A DNA stretch of 19,690 bases from Leishmania infantum JPCM5 (taxonomy: Eukaryota; Euglenozoa; Kinetoplastea; Trypanosomatida; Trypanosomatidae): the NCBI RefSeq assembly GCF_000002875.2, contig NW_004057899.1:1-19690 (forward strand). The letters are read 5' to 3'. The notes beneath the pieces are model-generated. The model ran no database searches. It had not been told where the DNA came from and saw only the letters and a program-made list of their open reading frames with translations. The position numbers and the translations under genes were made by a program. How positions within the stretch are numbered: the stretch's first letter is position 1; the number at the start of each line of letters is the position of its first letter. This document shows positions 8,113 to 16,970 of the stretch, piece by piece.

Positions 8113-9306
8113 CTACGATTCGTACTCCATCGAGAGGGTGAGACCGTACTTGACCAGAGGCTTGTCATCTAATAGGTTCGTGCGCATCACTATGCCCCAG
8201 CGGATGGAGTTGCTAAAGAGCCCGCGCAGCGTCGCTGAGCAGTTGCCATCACTCTCAGCCTTGGCTGCTAGTAGAAGGGGGAGAGGAGTGCTCCATGCAG
8301 GAATCATCGCCACTGCCGACCCGTCCACTTGCAGGGCGGACGGTGACGAAGGCGGTGCCCTAGAGGCGCTCGCGGAAACCGGAGTGCTGCTCTTGGTGTG
8401 GATAAACATGGGTACACGAAGCTGGATCCCTTGGGTGAAGCCGAGCGACACCTTAGCGACGGTATCGATAAGGTCAAAGTTGTACTGGCAAGCAACAGCG
8501 GTGGTAGACGACAGCCGTTGCAGCACCGCCAGGCGCGCGTTGGACCAGGCGTCGTTCAAGCGTACTATTTTGGTGGCAACAGACCAGTTCACCCCCGTGA
8601 AGCCGGCGCCGACGTACATGACATCCAGTTGCCCAGAACCCTCTTTGTGCTCCAAGAAAGACAGCTGCCGCCGCTCGAACCCGGCACCGAGGAGGAGGTT
8701 GAAGAAGGTGATGCCGCAGTCCAACAGAAGGTTGCTGCTTCCAAGGCCATTGCGTTGGTAGCGGAGAGACGAATACTTGTCGCCGCGTTGGTAGTGCACG
8801 TGACCGACGGTCAAGTCCTCGGAGGCTGGCATGAGGGTATTCACCGACGCCCGCACACCGGCGGTGAGGCCTTCAATAAGGTCCTTTACGCTGCCCACGA
8901 CGGTGACAGCGCCGCGGCTATTCAGAGTGAGCGCCTGCTGCAGTCGGCACACGCGTGGCACGGAAAACTCGTAGGCGACCTTCATCTTGCCATCCGCCCT
9001 GCCGTCGTGGTGAAGCGCCATTCGGGGAGAGATAGAGAGAAAATTGCTGACATACGTCGGAGGTTTGTCGGTTGCGGGGAGTACGTCCGCGGCTGCTAGC
9101 TTGCTGACAGACTCCATCGCCGCAGCGGGCGGGGCATCGGCAGACACGGCGGCCGCATTCTTTGCGAACATGTTCACGCCAAGGATAGACTCCGAGTACT
9201 GCCGAGATTTGAGGGCCACGAAGAGGCACATCTCGTCGCGGAACGTCTTGCGGAAGAAGTCATCGACTAAGGAGAGATAGCTGTTGAGGGTGCTTGGGGC
9301 CTCCAT
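8113..9306 (-). CDS. TAC40: TAC40-like mitochondrial outer-membrane beta-barrel protein
   Basis: This 397-residue protein has no signal peptide or long hydrophobic helix, but alternating polar and hydrophobic strands run from about 105 to its end, as in VDAC/Tom40-type porins. It ends in a textbook mitochondrial beta-signal (polar-x-G-x-x-hydrophobic-x-hydrophobic) at K386-Y-G388-L-T-L-S-M393, the motif read by the outer-membrane sorting machinery. The gene sits beside a PIP kinase and RRP6. In T. brucei, as I recall, that position is held by TAC40, a porin-family subunit of the tripartite attachment complex that ties mitochondrial DNA to the flagellar basal body. Low-complexity Ala/Ser/Pro insertions at about 48-80 and 304-325 may explain a length above the T. 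brucei protein. The first Met starts the frame; the stop is TAG. Another VDAC-like protein or ATOM40 is the alternative. Confidence 0.75.
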   Translation of the reverse strand: MEAPSTLNSYLSLVDDFFRKTFRDEMCLFVALKSRQYSESILGVNMFAKNAAAVSADAPPAAAMESVSKLAAADVLPATDKPPTYVSNFLSISPRMALHHDGRADGKMKVAYEFSVPRVCRLQQALTLNSRGAVTVVGSVKDLIEGLTAGVRASVNTLMPASEDLTVGHVHYQRGDKYSSLRYQRNGLGSSNLLLDCGITFFNLLLGAGFERRQLSFLEHKEGSGQLDVMYVGAGFTGVNWSVATKIVRLNDAWSNARLAVLQRLSSTTAVACQYNFDLIDTVAKVSLGFTQGIQLRVPMFIHTKSSTPVSASASRAPPSSPSALQVDGSAVAMIPAWSTPLPLLLAAKAESDGNCSATLRGLFSNSIRWGIVMRTNLLDDKPLVKYGLTLSMEYES

Positions 9307-10742
9307 GGCTGCTAGGTCTATGAGTCGGAAAAACGAGGAAGTGTAGAGGCACGAAGGGGAACAGGTCTATTTCAGGAGATACGAGAAAGCTGCAAAGGCT
9401 GTGCGTTGTCGTTTCACTGGCTTGTGCAGACAAGCGACGCTCCGATGAGTGACGCGGGAGACGTGAAAACCAAGCGAGAGAGAGAACCGGCAACTTTAGC
9501 CGACTATCAGAATTTCGGAGACGTAAAGAGAGCACGATAGACGGAAAAACGACAACAGAGGAGCGGCAAACTGAGTGGGAAGTGAAGCGTGGGACTATAC
9601 TGCAGTGCACGTGCGCGTCCTGTGTGTGTGTGTGTGCGTGTCGGTGATTGAATGTGGCTCACAGATGATCTATGGAGTACAGCGTGACTGCGGGGTGAGA
9701 AGGCAGCTACATGTGCTGACAGGTGCGTTGGGCAGGAACCGATACACACCTGTATGTGTTCCCCAGTGGTATGCAACGGAAAAGAAGCAGGGGCGTGGAC
9801 GGACGGTGTGGGTTCGCTAAGTTGCCATGCCCAAGAAAAGGATCAGTTATAGCGACGGGAGCGTCATGCAAATGACAATGCAGAGGATGTGGGAGAAAGA
9901 GAGAGAGTGACGGAATGAAAAGAAGCGTACGCACTAAAGGTGCGGCGACGAGTAGAGAGCGCCTCCGTAGGCCCATCGATGCGACGAGCGATGTCTCTCA
10001 GTTACACCACAGCCACAAGCACGTGGGAAAATGAGCGCATCCGTTGCAAAAGCAGCCAAAAGAAGGGTAGAGCAAGATGCTTCACCAAAGTCAGGTGCCG
10101 CCGCGGTTGTTCCGGGGCCTACTCGTGGGTACAGCCTGGGGTTCCGCTCTGTGTTACAGCAGAATGAACGCCACCACAAAAACACAAAATGGCCAAGGCA
10201 CACGAGAAAGGGAAGAGGTGTTGGCAAAGAGGTGCACAAGAGTGGGGCTCGGAAGCTTTTTATCTTCGTCGTTGCCCTTACCATCTTCGCTCTCTAGTTG
10301 GTCCGGGCCGAGCCGACAAAACCACTCCAGACGAGTGGGGAGGGGAGGGTGCTGGAAGCAAGCAAGCAAGCGCATCCCGCTCACGAGGCACTCAAAGAGA
10401 GGACAAATACAGTACAGGTTGTGGTGCTTCTTTTCACGCACTCATGCGTTTGCACGCGTCTGCGCGTGCCTCGGTGCCGGCAAAAAACCGCAGAGGTGGC
10501 CAGCCTTTTCGTTTTGTTGTTGTTCTCTGGCCCGCGCTCGCACACGCCGTGGCGGAGATGTGAACCGAAACAGGCACAAACACACAGAGAGACAGAGTGA
10601 CAGATTTCCATTACCGTGCACAATGGCCATGAACCGCACGGTGCCAGGCACGGCACCGACATGCTTTTCGGTATCGCCCGCATTCGTATTCCACTCTGCC
10701 GCTGACTCGCCGCGTGCCCCCGGGTGCAGCTACGAGGCTGTG
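9307..10742. other. intergenic region between the PIP kinase gene and TAC40
   Basis: This 1.4-kb spacer would contain the PIP kinase 3' UTR and the TAC40 5' UTR. It contains a GT-rich tract near 9619-9642 and purine-rich runs. The 227-codon plus-strand frame at 10077-10760 opposes transcription, has low-complexity Arg/Ser/Thr/Cys composition and runs into the PIP kinase stop; I judge it spurious. Confidence 0.65.
9318..9356 (-). promoter_or_regulatory. polypyrimidine-rich leader and possible splice acceptor of TAC40
   Basis: Read on the minus strand, about 9324-9356 is C/T-rich and is followed by AG at 9318-9319, only 11 nt before the start codon at 9306. That would make a very short 5' UTR, so an acceptor further upstream (9360-9500) is equally possible. 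Confidence 0.3.
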
Positions 10743-12383
10743 CTAGACAATGATGGATGACATGAACGCGATGAATCGTCCTGCGTAGTCGTTCGGGTGG
10801 ACGCACGAGATGCGCTTTCGATCGTACAAGGACCCCCACACAACATTCTCGAGCGCTTTACGCGCGTTGTACTCCTGCAAAATGTCAATGATGCCGATGT
10901 AGTATATCTCCTGTCGCAGCCCAGGCACCTTGTTGCTCATCATGCCCCCCTGATCAGCCGTGAAGCAGCGGCCGTCCAGCCTGGACCCGTTGCGCGAGAA
11001 TTCAGAGCCATCAGCCCCGGAATTATCTGGCCGCTCCCCTCCCATGGTGTACCCCAGACCCGGGTTTGTGCGCAGTGTGCCGTCCGTTACACTGCGTGTC
11101 AGCATCCCTAGCGACCCTCCAGAGGTCGCGGAGGACAAGGTGTCCCCCACCGACGGCAACACGTGTATGCCAACCAGGAATGAGTAGTCCATGATCATGG
11201 ATCGCTTCAGAAACTCGCAATCCTTCTTGATTTGCTCGATCAACAGATTCCGCCGCTCCGGGCCAATATGCATCGGGCTGTTTATATCGAGGTCCTTCTG
11301 CGTAAACGTTGTCCGGCGCTTCTCAGCGTCCGAGGCAAAGCGGCCGATGGTGCTGCCCTTCAGGTCGAACTTCTCATGGATCGTGTTGGTGGTGGCAAAG
11401 ACGTTTTGCATAATGATGAAGTTTTGCGTTTTCGTGCCGATGCGAAGGCGATGGTGGCCCACGAAGTGTGGGAGCAAGGTGAAAGGGTTGTCGCGCACGT
11501 GATAATAATACCGGTGCAAGATCTTGCGCAGAAAGTCGCTCTCCTGCTCCGTCATTGTCTTGATCACCCAATCGCGACCGCAGAAAAAAAGTTGCGCAGC
11601 CGACTTGCCTGGCGTTGGGATGCTGTGCCAGCGGCTGTTCCGCAGCACATCGCAGTACGCCTTTGGATCTACGTTGAAGAACTCGCGGATGTGGCGGTAG
11701 CACATGGGCGAGAAATCTGTAAAGGTAAAGCTCACCGGTGGCATGTTCTCCTCGTCTTCGTCGTCCTCATCATCCGACGAGAAGTCCGCCAGCGTCTGCG
11801 TCCTTGTCAGTGAGCGGTGGGCACGGCGCGCGCGTGCGACAGATGTATCGAAGTTTGCACCAGAAGTCGCCAAACCGCCGTAGTCCCGGTCCATGTCGCC
11901 GTCGGAGTTCAAAATGGCATTGTCTGTGGAGAGAATCTGCGACATATCATTCCGTGGACGGTTTGCTTGCCGATAGACACCACCGATTATGGACGAGCGG
12001 GCATCTCTCATCTGCGGGTTGCGCGCCTTCTTCACACCTGTGGCTTGGGCGCCGCAGCAGGTAATCCCCTTGGCGGGCCGAGACGCGCTGAAGTGCATGG
12101 TGGACTCGATCGAGAAGTCCTTCTGCGGGTTTAACGGCCGCTGCTTCTCGGGCAGCGAGATACTCGTGATGCCACGTTCTAGCGCTATTTTCAGACAGTG
12201 AATCACATTCTTGGTGGCTGCGTTTTGGTCCTCACTCTCGTCGGCGTCGGAGGCGGGGTGCACGGAGCCGTCCGCGCCGGCTGAGCGACCGTCATTCGTT
12301 TTATCATGTCCCTCCTCCACCCAGTCCGAGTCACTCATGGGCTCCAGCTTCACGGACGCCAACAGCTCTCGATTAAGGGGCAT
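10743..12383 (-). CDS. phosphatidylinositol-4-phosphate 5-kinase-like protein
   Basis: This 546-residue lipid kinase makes phosphatidylinositol bisphosphate from a monophosphate with ATP at membranes. Residues 1-215 are poorly structured and end in an acidic run (204-212). The PIPK catalytic core fills about 218-546. Visible motifs are the glycine-rich loop start GKS at 259-261, the ATP-binding lysine K275 in WVIKTM, the family signature DLKGSTIGR at 340-348, MDYSFLVGIH at 398-407, IDILQEYN at 499-506 and the C-terminal HPNDYAGRF block at about 529-537. A Gly/Ser-rich insertion of about 75 residues separates the MDYSFL and IDILQ blocks (about 412-486). Catalytic residues look intact. The activation loop is short and does not clearly reveal whether PI4P or PI5P is preferred. 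The gene sits between RRP6 and TAC40, an order I recall as shared with T. brucei. The start is the first Met; Met16 is an alternative. Confidence 0.92.
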   Translation of the reverse strand: MPLNRELLASVKLEPMSDSDWVEEGHDKTNDGRSAGADGSVHPASDADESEDQNAATKNVIHCLKIALERGITSISLPEKQRPLNPQKDFSIESTMHFSASRPAKGITCCGAQATGVKKARNPQMRDARSSIIGGVYRQANRPRNDMSQILSTDNAILNSDGDMDRDYGGLATSGANFDTSVARARRAHRSLTRTQTLADFSSDDEDDEDEENMPPVSFTFTDFSPMCYRHIREFFNVDPKAYCDVLRNSRWHSIPTPGKSAAQLFFCGRDWVIKTMTEQESDFLRKILHRYYYHVRDNPFTLLPHFVGHHRLRIGTKTQNFIIMQNVFATTNTIHEKFDLKGSTIGRFASDAEKRRTTFTQKDLDINSPMHIGPERRNLLIEQIKKDCEFLKRSMIMDYSFLVGIHVLPSVGDTLSSATSGGSLGMLTRSVTDGTLRTNPGLGYTMGGERPDNSGADGSEFSRNGSRLDGRCFTADQGGMMSNKVPGLRQEIYYIGIIDILQEYNARKALENVVWGSLYDRKRISCVHPNDYAGRFIAFMSSIIV

Positions 12384-13999
12384 ACTCCCTCTTACGTGCT
12401 ATGCGTGCGTTTGCGCAAGAGAACAACTCCAGAGAACGAGAGACGGCAAAAATACGTGCAAGGGAAAACCGAGAAGAAAAACGGCGCAGAGATGAACGAC
12501 GCCCCTCGCCGAGCACATGAGAAAAGAGGAGGTGACGATGCGGAGGATACCGAGAAATACACGAACGTGACCACAAGCACACATACACACACACGTACGG
12601 TGTACAGGTCCGATGAAGGCCGTGGCACGTACGAGCGAGACGAGAAGAAAAACTGTACCAAAAAACAACAACAAAAAAGGTGATGTAGAGAAAGTGCGTG
12701 CGCGTGCGAGTGGGTGTGGGTGTCACAAATGAGGGAGAAAGGAGGAAAGGCGGCGAGGACGTGAACGATCACACCACCGAAAACAAAAGAGGATCCCAAA
12801 AGAAGCTGCCCCGCAAAGACACACCGACCGAGCACCAGGGAGGAGGGCCTTCTGGCGAAGCTATGGGGAATAAGAGCACCAGAACAATATTCGCGGCAAC
12901 GAGAGCGACGCGAGCCTCCGTGAGGAGGAAGAAGAGAGAAAGCGAATGGCAATGAGGCCAAGAGGTGAGAGTGCGTGAGTGCTTGAGTGTGAGGTGTGTG
13001 TCGGCCTTCTATGTGTGCGCTTGCTTGAATATGATCTGAGCAGATTAACCTTCCCCTTTTCCAAGGCCACCCCACCCACAGCGAAAACAAAGCGGCCTGT
13101 CTGTGCGCTTTCCTTGGTTTCGTTGCAATCAAGACGTTGCCTCCACACGGAAGCCGACTCCGAAGACGCACACACAAAAACACACAAACTTACATCGAAA
13201 CTCTTGTGTGGCGAAGCGACTGGACAAGTCCGCCGTGCTGCGATGGAGTAGACCACCTGCTCAGTTACCAACAGAGGCACGAGAAATCAGGGAGGGAAAG
13301 GGTTACCCCATGAGCACCGTGAGTTTCGTAGGAGAGAGAAGAGAGAAAGGTACACACGCAAGCGCCGTTTTCAGCGTTCCAGCCAGAGAAATGGGGGACA
13401 ACTTTGCTACTACGCAGTGCTGTCAGGCCATCAGAGGCACAAGAGCTTTCCGCTCCCTCGCCGCTGAGAGCTAGAATGGCGTAGGACGAAAGTCACGGTG
13501 GCGTTTCGCCGCGACAGCGCGCTCCGCCTCAAAGACACCGTTTTGCAGCAGTTCGAGTCAAAGATGGAGCCGTGCAGCCTCCTCGGTGTGTTCCGCGTTC
13601 GTCTTTGCGCATTTGCTTGCGTGTGAGTTGCACCGATACGTGCACGCAGACGCTGATGTCCGCGTGCGGTTCCTCTTTTTTGTTGTTGTTGTTTGCGTTT
13701 AACGGCTCTGTCGCTCTTGCTTCGCTTTTTTTTCTTACGTCTTCGTGTTTAATGTCGGATGTGATTCCTTTCCCTTGTTCCTTTGCTGTTTTACGTGACA
13801 GAGCCGCATATGGCGCCCTTAGCACACATGACTGAAGCCACACATCCATGCGGCACGCAAAGAGGAGAGCGGAAAGGAAACGCGTGGCGGAGAACCCCGA
13901 CCGCCACGCAGCTTCGGTGGCTTAGTGTGCACTATTTGTTTCAAACGCGCTCGGTCGCAGATTTGATGGAAGCAAGCGGCCAAGTCCACGATGCGCAAA
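12384..13999. other. intergenic region between RRP6 and the PIP kinase gene
   Basis: This 1.6-kb spacer should hold the RRP6 3' UTR (right) and the PIP kinase 5' UTR (left). It contains CA-rich tracts (about 12578-12595 and 13170-13190), A-rich runs near 12655-12678 and a T-rich run near 13670-13735. A 263-codon minus frame at 12392-13183 overlaps the PIP kinase leader and is rich in Ser, Leu, Phe and Cys; it has no domain and is probably a low-complexity artefact. Confidence 0.65.
12427..12482 (-). promoter_or_regulatory. candidate polypyrimidine tract and splice acceptor of the PIP kinase gene
   Basis: On the minus strand, a T/C-rich tract at about 12460-12482 is followed by further pyrimidine-rich sequence and AG at 12427-12428. 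This would leave a 5' UTR of about 43 nt before the start at 12383. The layout suits spliced-leader addition, but the exact AG is uncertain. Confidence 0.4.
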
Positions 14000-16237
14000 C
14001 TACTTCTTCGGCCATTTCTTTCCTTTGTCACCCTTTTTGGCTTGTGCTTTGGCCCCGATACCGTACTCCTGCTTGATGGAGAAGGCCCCCTTGTCGAGAG
14101 GTATGATGGATTCCGACATCATCTCGGCATCCGGTGCAGCGGTGGTGGCGTCCGCCGTCGATTCGTCCTCTTCAGCCTTCTGAGACGTTTCGCTGACGCT
14201 GCAACTGCGGCTGTTGGCGACTGCGCCGCTCTCCTCGTGCTCCTCTCCAGCCGTTTTGGAGGCCTGGGCCGCTGCTACGGAGACTGCAGCAGCTGCTGCA
14301 GCTGCCTGACGGGCGGCAAACACATCCGCGCCTGGAAGGTCGACGTGCTGAGGAGGACGGGCGGCGAGGACACGTGACAGGGCTTGCATCGCGGTGAACC
14401 ACGGTGACGGCGTCGTATGCGAGAGAAGGGCGGAGCGCTCCTCCTGCGACACCTCGGTTGGTGCCAAGGTCTTCGCCACACTGGCCAAGGAAGGAAGGGT
14501 TCCCGTCATGGGCCGGTGCACGCCCATGGGGCAGAGGGAGCGATAGAAGTTCCACTCCTTGGTAGCTGCCGTCATCGCTCTAGCTTCCCTATCCGTGGCT
14601 GATTCTCCTTTAGTCAGCGCCAGGCGCACGTTCGCCGCCACGTCATCCTCGCCACTCGCCACGGCGTCCTTGACCAAGTCCACGAGGAGGGCGACATTGT
14701 CGCGCACGACCGCCGTGGCTGGAGCGCAGCATCGCAGCAACGCCTTCGCCGTCGTTGGCAGTTTAGAGGCAATGGAGAGCACCGAGGAGAGGTGCAGCAC
14801 AGCCGTGGGCGAATCATCCACCTCACGCGCCGCCGAGTCCCGCCAGTTGAAGACGTCGCGCGCGACCTTCTCTTGTACCTTGTTCAGCCCACTGAGACTG
14901 CGGCCGAGTGCTATCTTGTACGTCTCCTCAGGCACCACGCTCGGCTTCTCGTAGATCTGTAGAGAAAGCTGCTTGCTCTCGTTGTACACGTGCACGAGCA
15001 GGCTGCCGATACTGGCGCGGCCCTCGCTGTTCAAGAGCAGCGCCTTCAGTCGGTCATAAACATAGAGGAGAAAGTGCGTGTCTTGGCGCGCGTAGTGCAC
15101 CATCTCCGCCGACAGCGGTCGCACACGCCAGTCCGCCGTTTGGTACTTCTTATTCAATTTAACCTGGCAGAAGTGATCGACGGCAAAGGCGAGACTGTGC
15201 GGCATATGCAGCGTCTGCAGCGCCACGCCGGTGTCGAAGAAGTTCACCACGTAGAGGGAGAAGTCCTTCTGCAGCCACCGAATATCTTCTCGCGCGCCGT
15301 GCAGCACTTTAAGAATCGACGGGTTCAGGAACACCGGCGCCAGCGCCCCCATCGAAGAGCGGAGCTTCAGGCAGTCCACGATAAAGTCCTCCTCGCGCGT
15401 GCTGATTTGCATGAGGCACGTGAAGCCTTGATAACTGTAGAAGTCGTGGTGCTCTAAGTCCACAGCAATCTCGCTCGCCAGCAACAGCTTCGCGATCATC
15501 GCTTGCATCGCCACAGACGTGTCCACAAACGTGAGCGGGCAGGCGTCCAGCGGCACCGGCGGCACCTCCGCCCGCGGGAGCATCTGAGACTCCGGGATGG
15601 AAAAGGCCTTGATAAGAGACTCGAAAGGGTGCTGGCCAGCTACCCCAACGTGAGATTGCCCAGATGCGTCATAGTAGTACGGCACAAACGGCGCCGCGGA
15701 ATTGTCCACCGGGGTGTCGAAAAGCAACTGTGGGCGCCGGATGTGGGCCAGACGCAGGACACCTGCGCGCGCGCTAGCCGCATCCGCAACAACAACACCT
15801 CCCTCCCGATTCTGCGACGCCGCCAGCTCAGAGCCGAACGTGACGGAGAGCTGCTCCTGTGCGTCCAGCCTACGCCCCTTCACCTCGTCCAGAAGAGAGT
15901 CGACGCTTTCTAGCAGCGAGTCGACTGCCTCCATAACCGTGGTGCGGTCTGTCTCGAGCAGGTGCAAGGCGCCGCTGCGCGGATCCGCTTCCGCGGAGAG
16001 ACTGGTGCGCCGCCGCTTTGGAAGCATCTGCGTACACGCATCCATGAGCGCGACCAGAGTCTCACTATCATCGTGAATGTGCTTGCGGAATCCCGGAAAA
16101 GCAATGTGATAATCGTAGTCGTCCAGCGGAAGTTGCGCGGAGAGCTTACTGTACTCCTTGACCGGCCCAAAGACGATGGACACGACATCCTTCGTCACAG
16201 GAAGTGCACCAGCAGCGGGCGTCGACGGCATTCTCAA
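14000..16237 (-). CDS. RRP6: RRP6, exosome-associated 3'-5' exoribonuclease (DEDD-Y, HRDC)
   Basis: This 745-residue protein matches the Rrp6/PM-Scl-100 family. It works with the RNA exosome in trimming rRNA and small RNAs and in nuclear RNA surveillance. Residues 1-200 are an Rrp6-type N-terminal region. The RNase D-like exonuclease domain spans about 225-405 with all DEDD-Y residues visible: D260 and E262 (motif I, VDLEHHDFYSYQG), D318 (motif II, HGAREDIRWLQKDF), and Y382 with D386 (motif III, HYARQDTHFL). An HRDC-like helical region follows at about 435-520. The C-terminal third is low-complexity, with an Ala run at about 643-651, an acidic Ser/Glu section at 660-705 and a basic Lys-rich tail (730-745) that could be a nuclear signal. 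The first Met starts the frame; Met3 is also possible. RNase D relatives are the alternative, but the length and HRDC-like region favour RRP6. Confidence 0.94.
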   Translation of the reverse strand: MRMPSTPAAGALPVTKDVVSIVFGPVKEYSKLSAQLPLDDYDYHIAFPGFRKHIHDDSETLVALMDACTQMLPKRRRTSLSAEADPRSGALHLLETDRTTVMEAVDSLLESVDSLLDEVKGRRLDAQEQLSVTFGSELAASQNREGGVVVADAASARAGVLRLAHIRRPQLLFDTPVDNSAAPFVPYYYDASGQSHVGVAGQHPFESLIKAFSIPESQMLPRAEVPPVPLDACPLTFVDTSVAMQAMIAKLLLASEIAVDLEHHDFYSYQGFTCLMQISTREEDFIVDCLKLRSSMGALAPVFLNPSILKVLHGAREDIRWLQKDFSLYVVNFFDTGVALQTLHMPHSLAFAVDHFCQVKLNKKYQTADWRVRPLSAEMVHYARQDTHFLLYVYDRLKALLLNSEGRASIGSLLVHVYNESKQLSLQIYEKPSVVPEETYKIALGRSLSGLNKVQEKVARDVFNWRDSAAREVDDSPTAVLHLSSVLSIASKLPTTAKALLRCCAPATAVVRDNVALLVDLVKDAVASGEDDVAANVRLALTKGESATDREARAMTAATKEWNFYRSLCPMGVHRPMTGTLPSLASVAKTLAPTEVSQEERSALLSHTTPSPWFTAMQALSRVLAARPPQHVDLPGADVFAARQAAAAAAAVSVAAAQASKTAGEEHEESGAVANSRSCSVSETSQKAEEDESTADATTAAPDAEMMSESIIPLDKGAFSIKQEYGIGAKAQAKKGDKGKKWPKK

Positions 16238-16380
16238 AATTCATTCAATGGGGGAGGAGAGCGCACGCGGAAAGGGGCAAGGCGCACGTATCTGATCGCG
16301 TCACTTGAGAGCATGCACTTCTCCTCGCACTCTTCACTACTTCCTGTGCGTGCGCGCGCGCGTGAGTGTGTGTGTGGAGG

Positions 16381-16440
16381 CTAACGTGCGGTCAAAGGAA
16401 GAGGGCGGGGTGGGAGGGGAGGGGAGGGAAGGGGAGGGGC
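16381..16440 (-). promoter_or_regulatory. strong polypyrimidine tract and candidate splice acceptor of RRP6
   Basis: On the minus strand, 16403-16440 is an almost pure C/T tract, and more pyrimidines follow to about 16394. The AG at 16381-16382 comes next, about 143 nt before the start codon at 16237. This is the clearest trans-splicing signal in the window. The plus strand of the same tract has seven G runs of three or four and could fold into a quadruplex. Confidence 0.55.
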
Positions 16441-16950
16441 AAAGGCCGTGCACACGTCGTTGGGCAAAGCGCCAAAACGGAGCAGAGATGCAACGGAAGC
16501 GTGGAAGCAGCAGTCACCGGCACATGGCCGTGCCCGCTTGAGGTCTGACTACGTCAATGCCACAAGAGGCACCGCCACCCATCGACACAGAGGGAGCATG
16601 TACAGTTACCGGCGAGCAAGAAGTATAACGAGCGTGACCAAACAACAAAACCCGTAAAACGCGTCGTAGACATTTTTTGAATTGTGTGTGTGCGTGTTTC
16701 CAGGGAGAGAGAGATAGGTACACTGTGCACATGAGCGATCCTTGGCAGTGATGCGTTCGTGCAGAGAGGCACATTGCCTCGCACCCTGCGCGTACTGCGG
16801 CTCCTACGGCAAGACCGCAGTGCTGCGGTTCGCGCCACAGGCAGCAAAGGGAAAATGTTATCTTTGATGCGTCGCTTTCATCCGGGGAAGACCCGTCCTC
16901 CGCCAACAAGTGCGAGGCCCACCACAGCCGCCATTCCCTGGTGCGCACAG

Positions 16951-16970
16951 CACACACACACACACACACA
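16951..16970. repeat. (CA)10 microsatellite
   Basis: Ten uninterrupted CA units are visible in the RRP6 upstream spacer. Confidence 0.9.

Noticed and set aside
8398..9099. 233-codon plus-strand frame opposite TAC40, and similar frames opposite RRP6 and the PIP kinase
   Set aside because: These are antisense shadows of strongly supported minus-strand genes in GC-rich DNA.
10077..10760. 227-codon plus-strand open frame
   Set aside because: It runs against the direction of the polycistron, overlaps the PIP kinase stop and has repeat-derived Arg/Ser/Thr/Cys composition without a domain.
12392..13183. 263-codon minus-strand open frame upstream of the PIP kinase
   Set aside because: It covers the expected leader and polypyrimidine region of the PIP kinase gene and is a Ser/Leu/Phe/Cys-rich frame, as pyrimidine-rich DNA produces.
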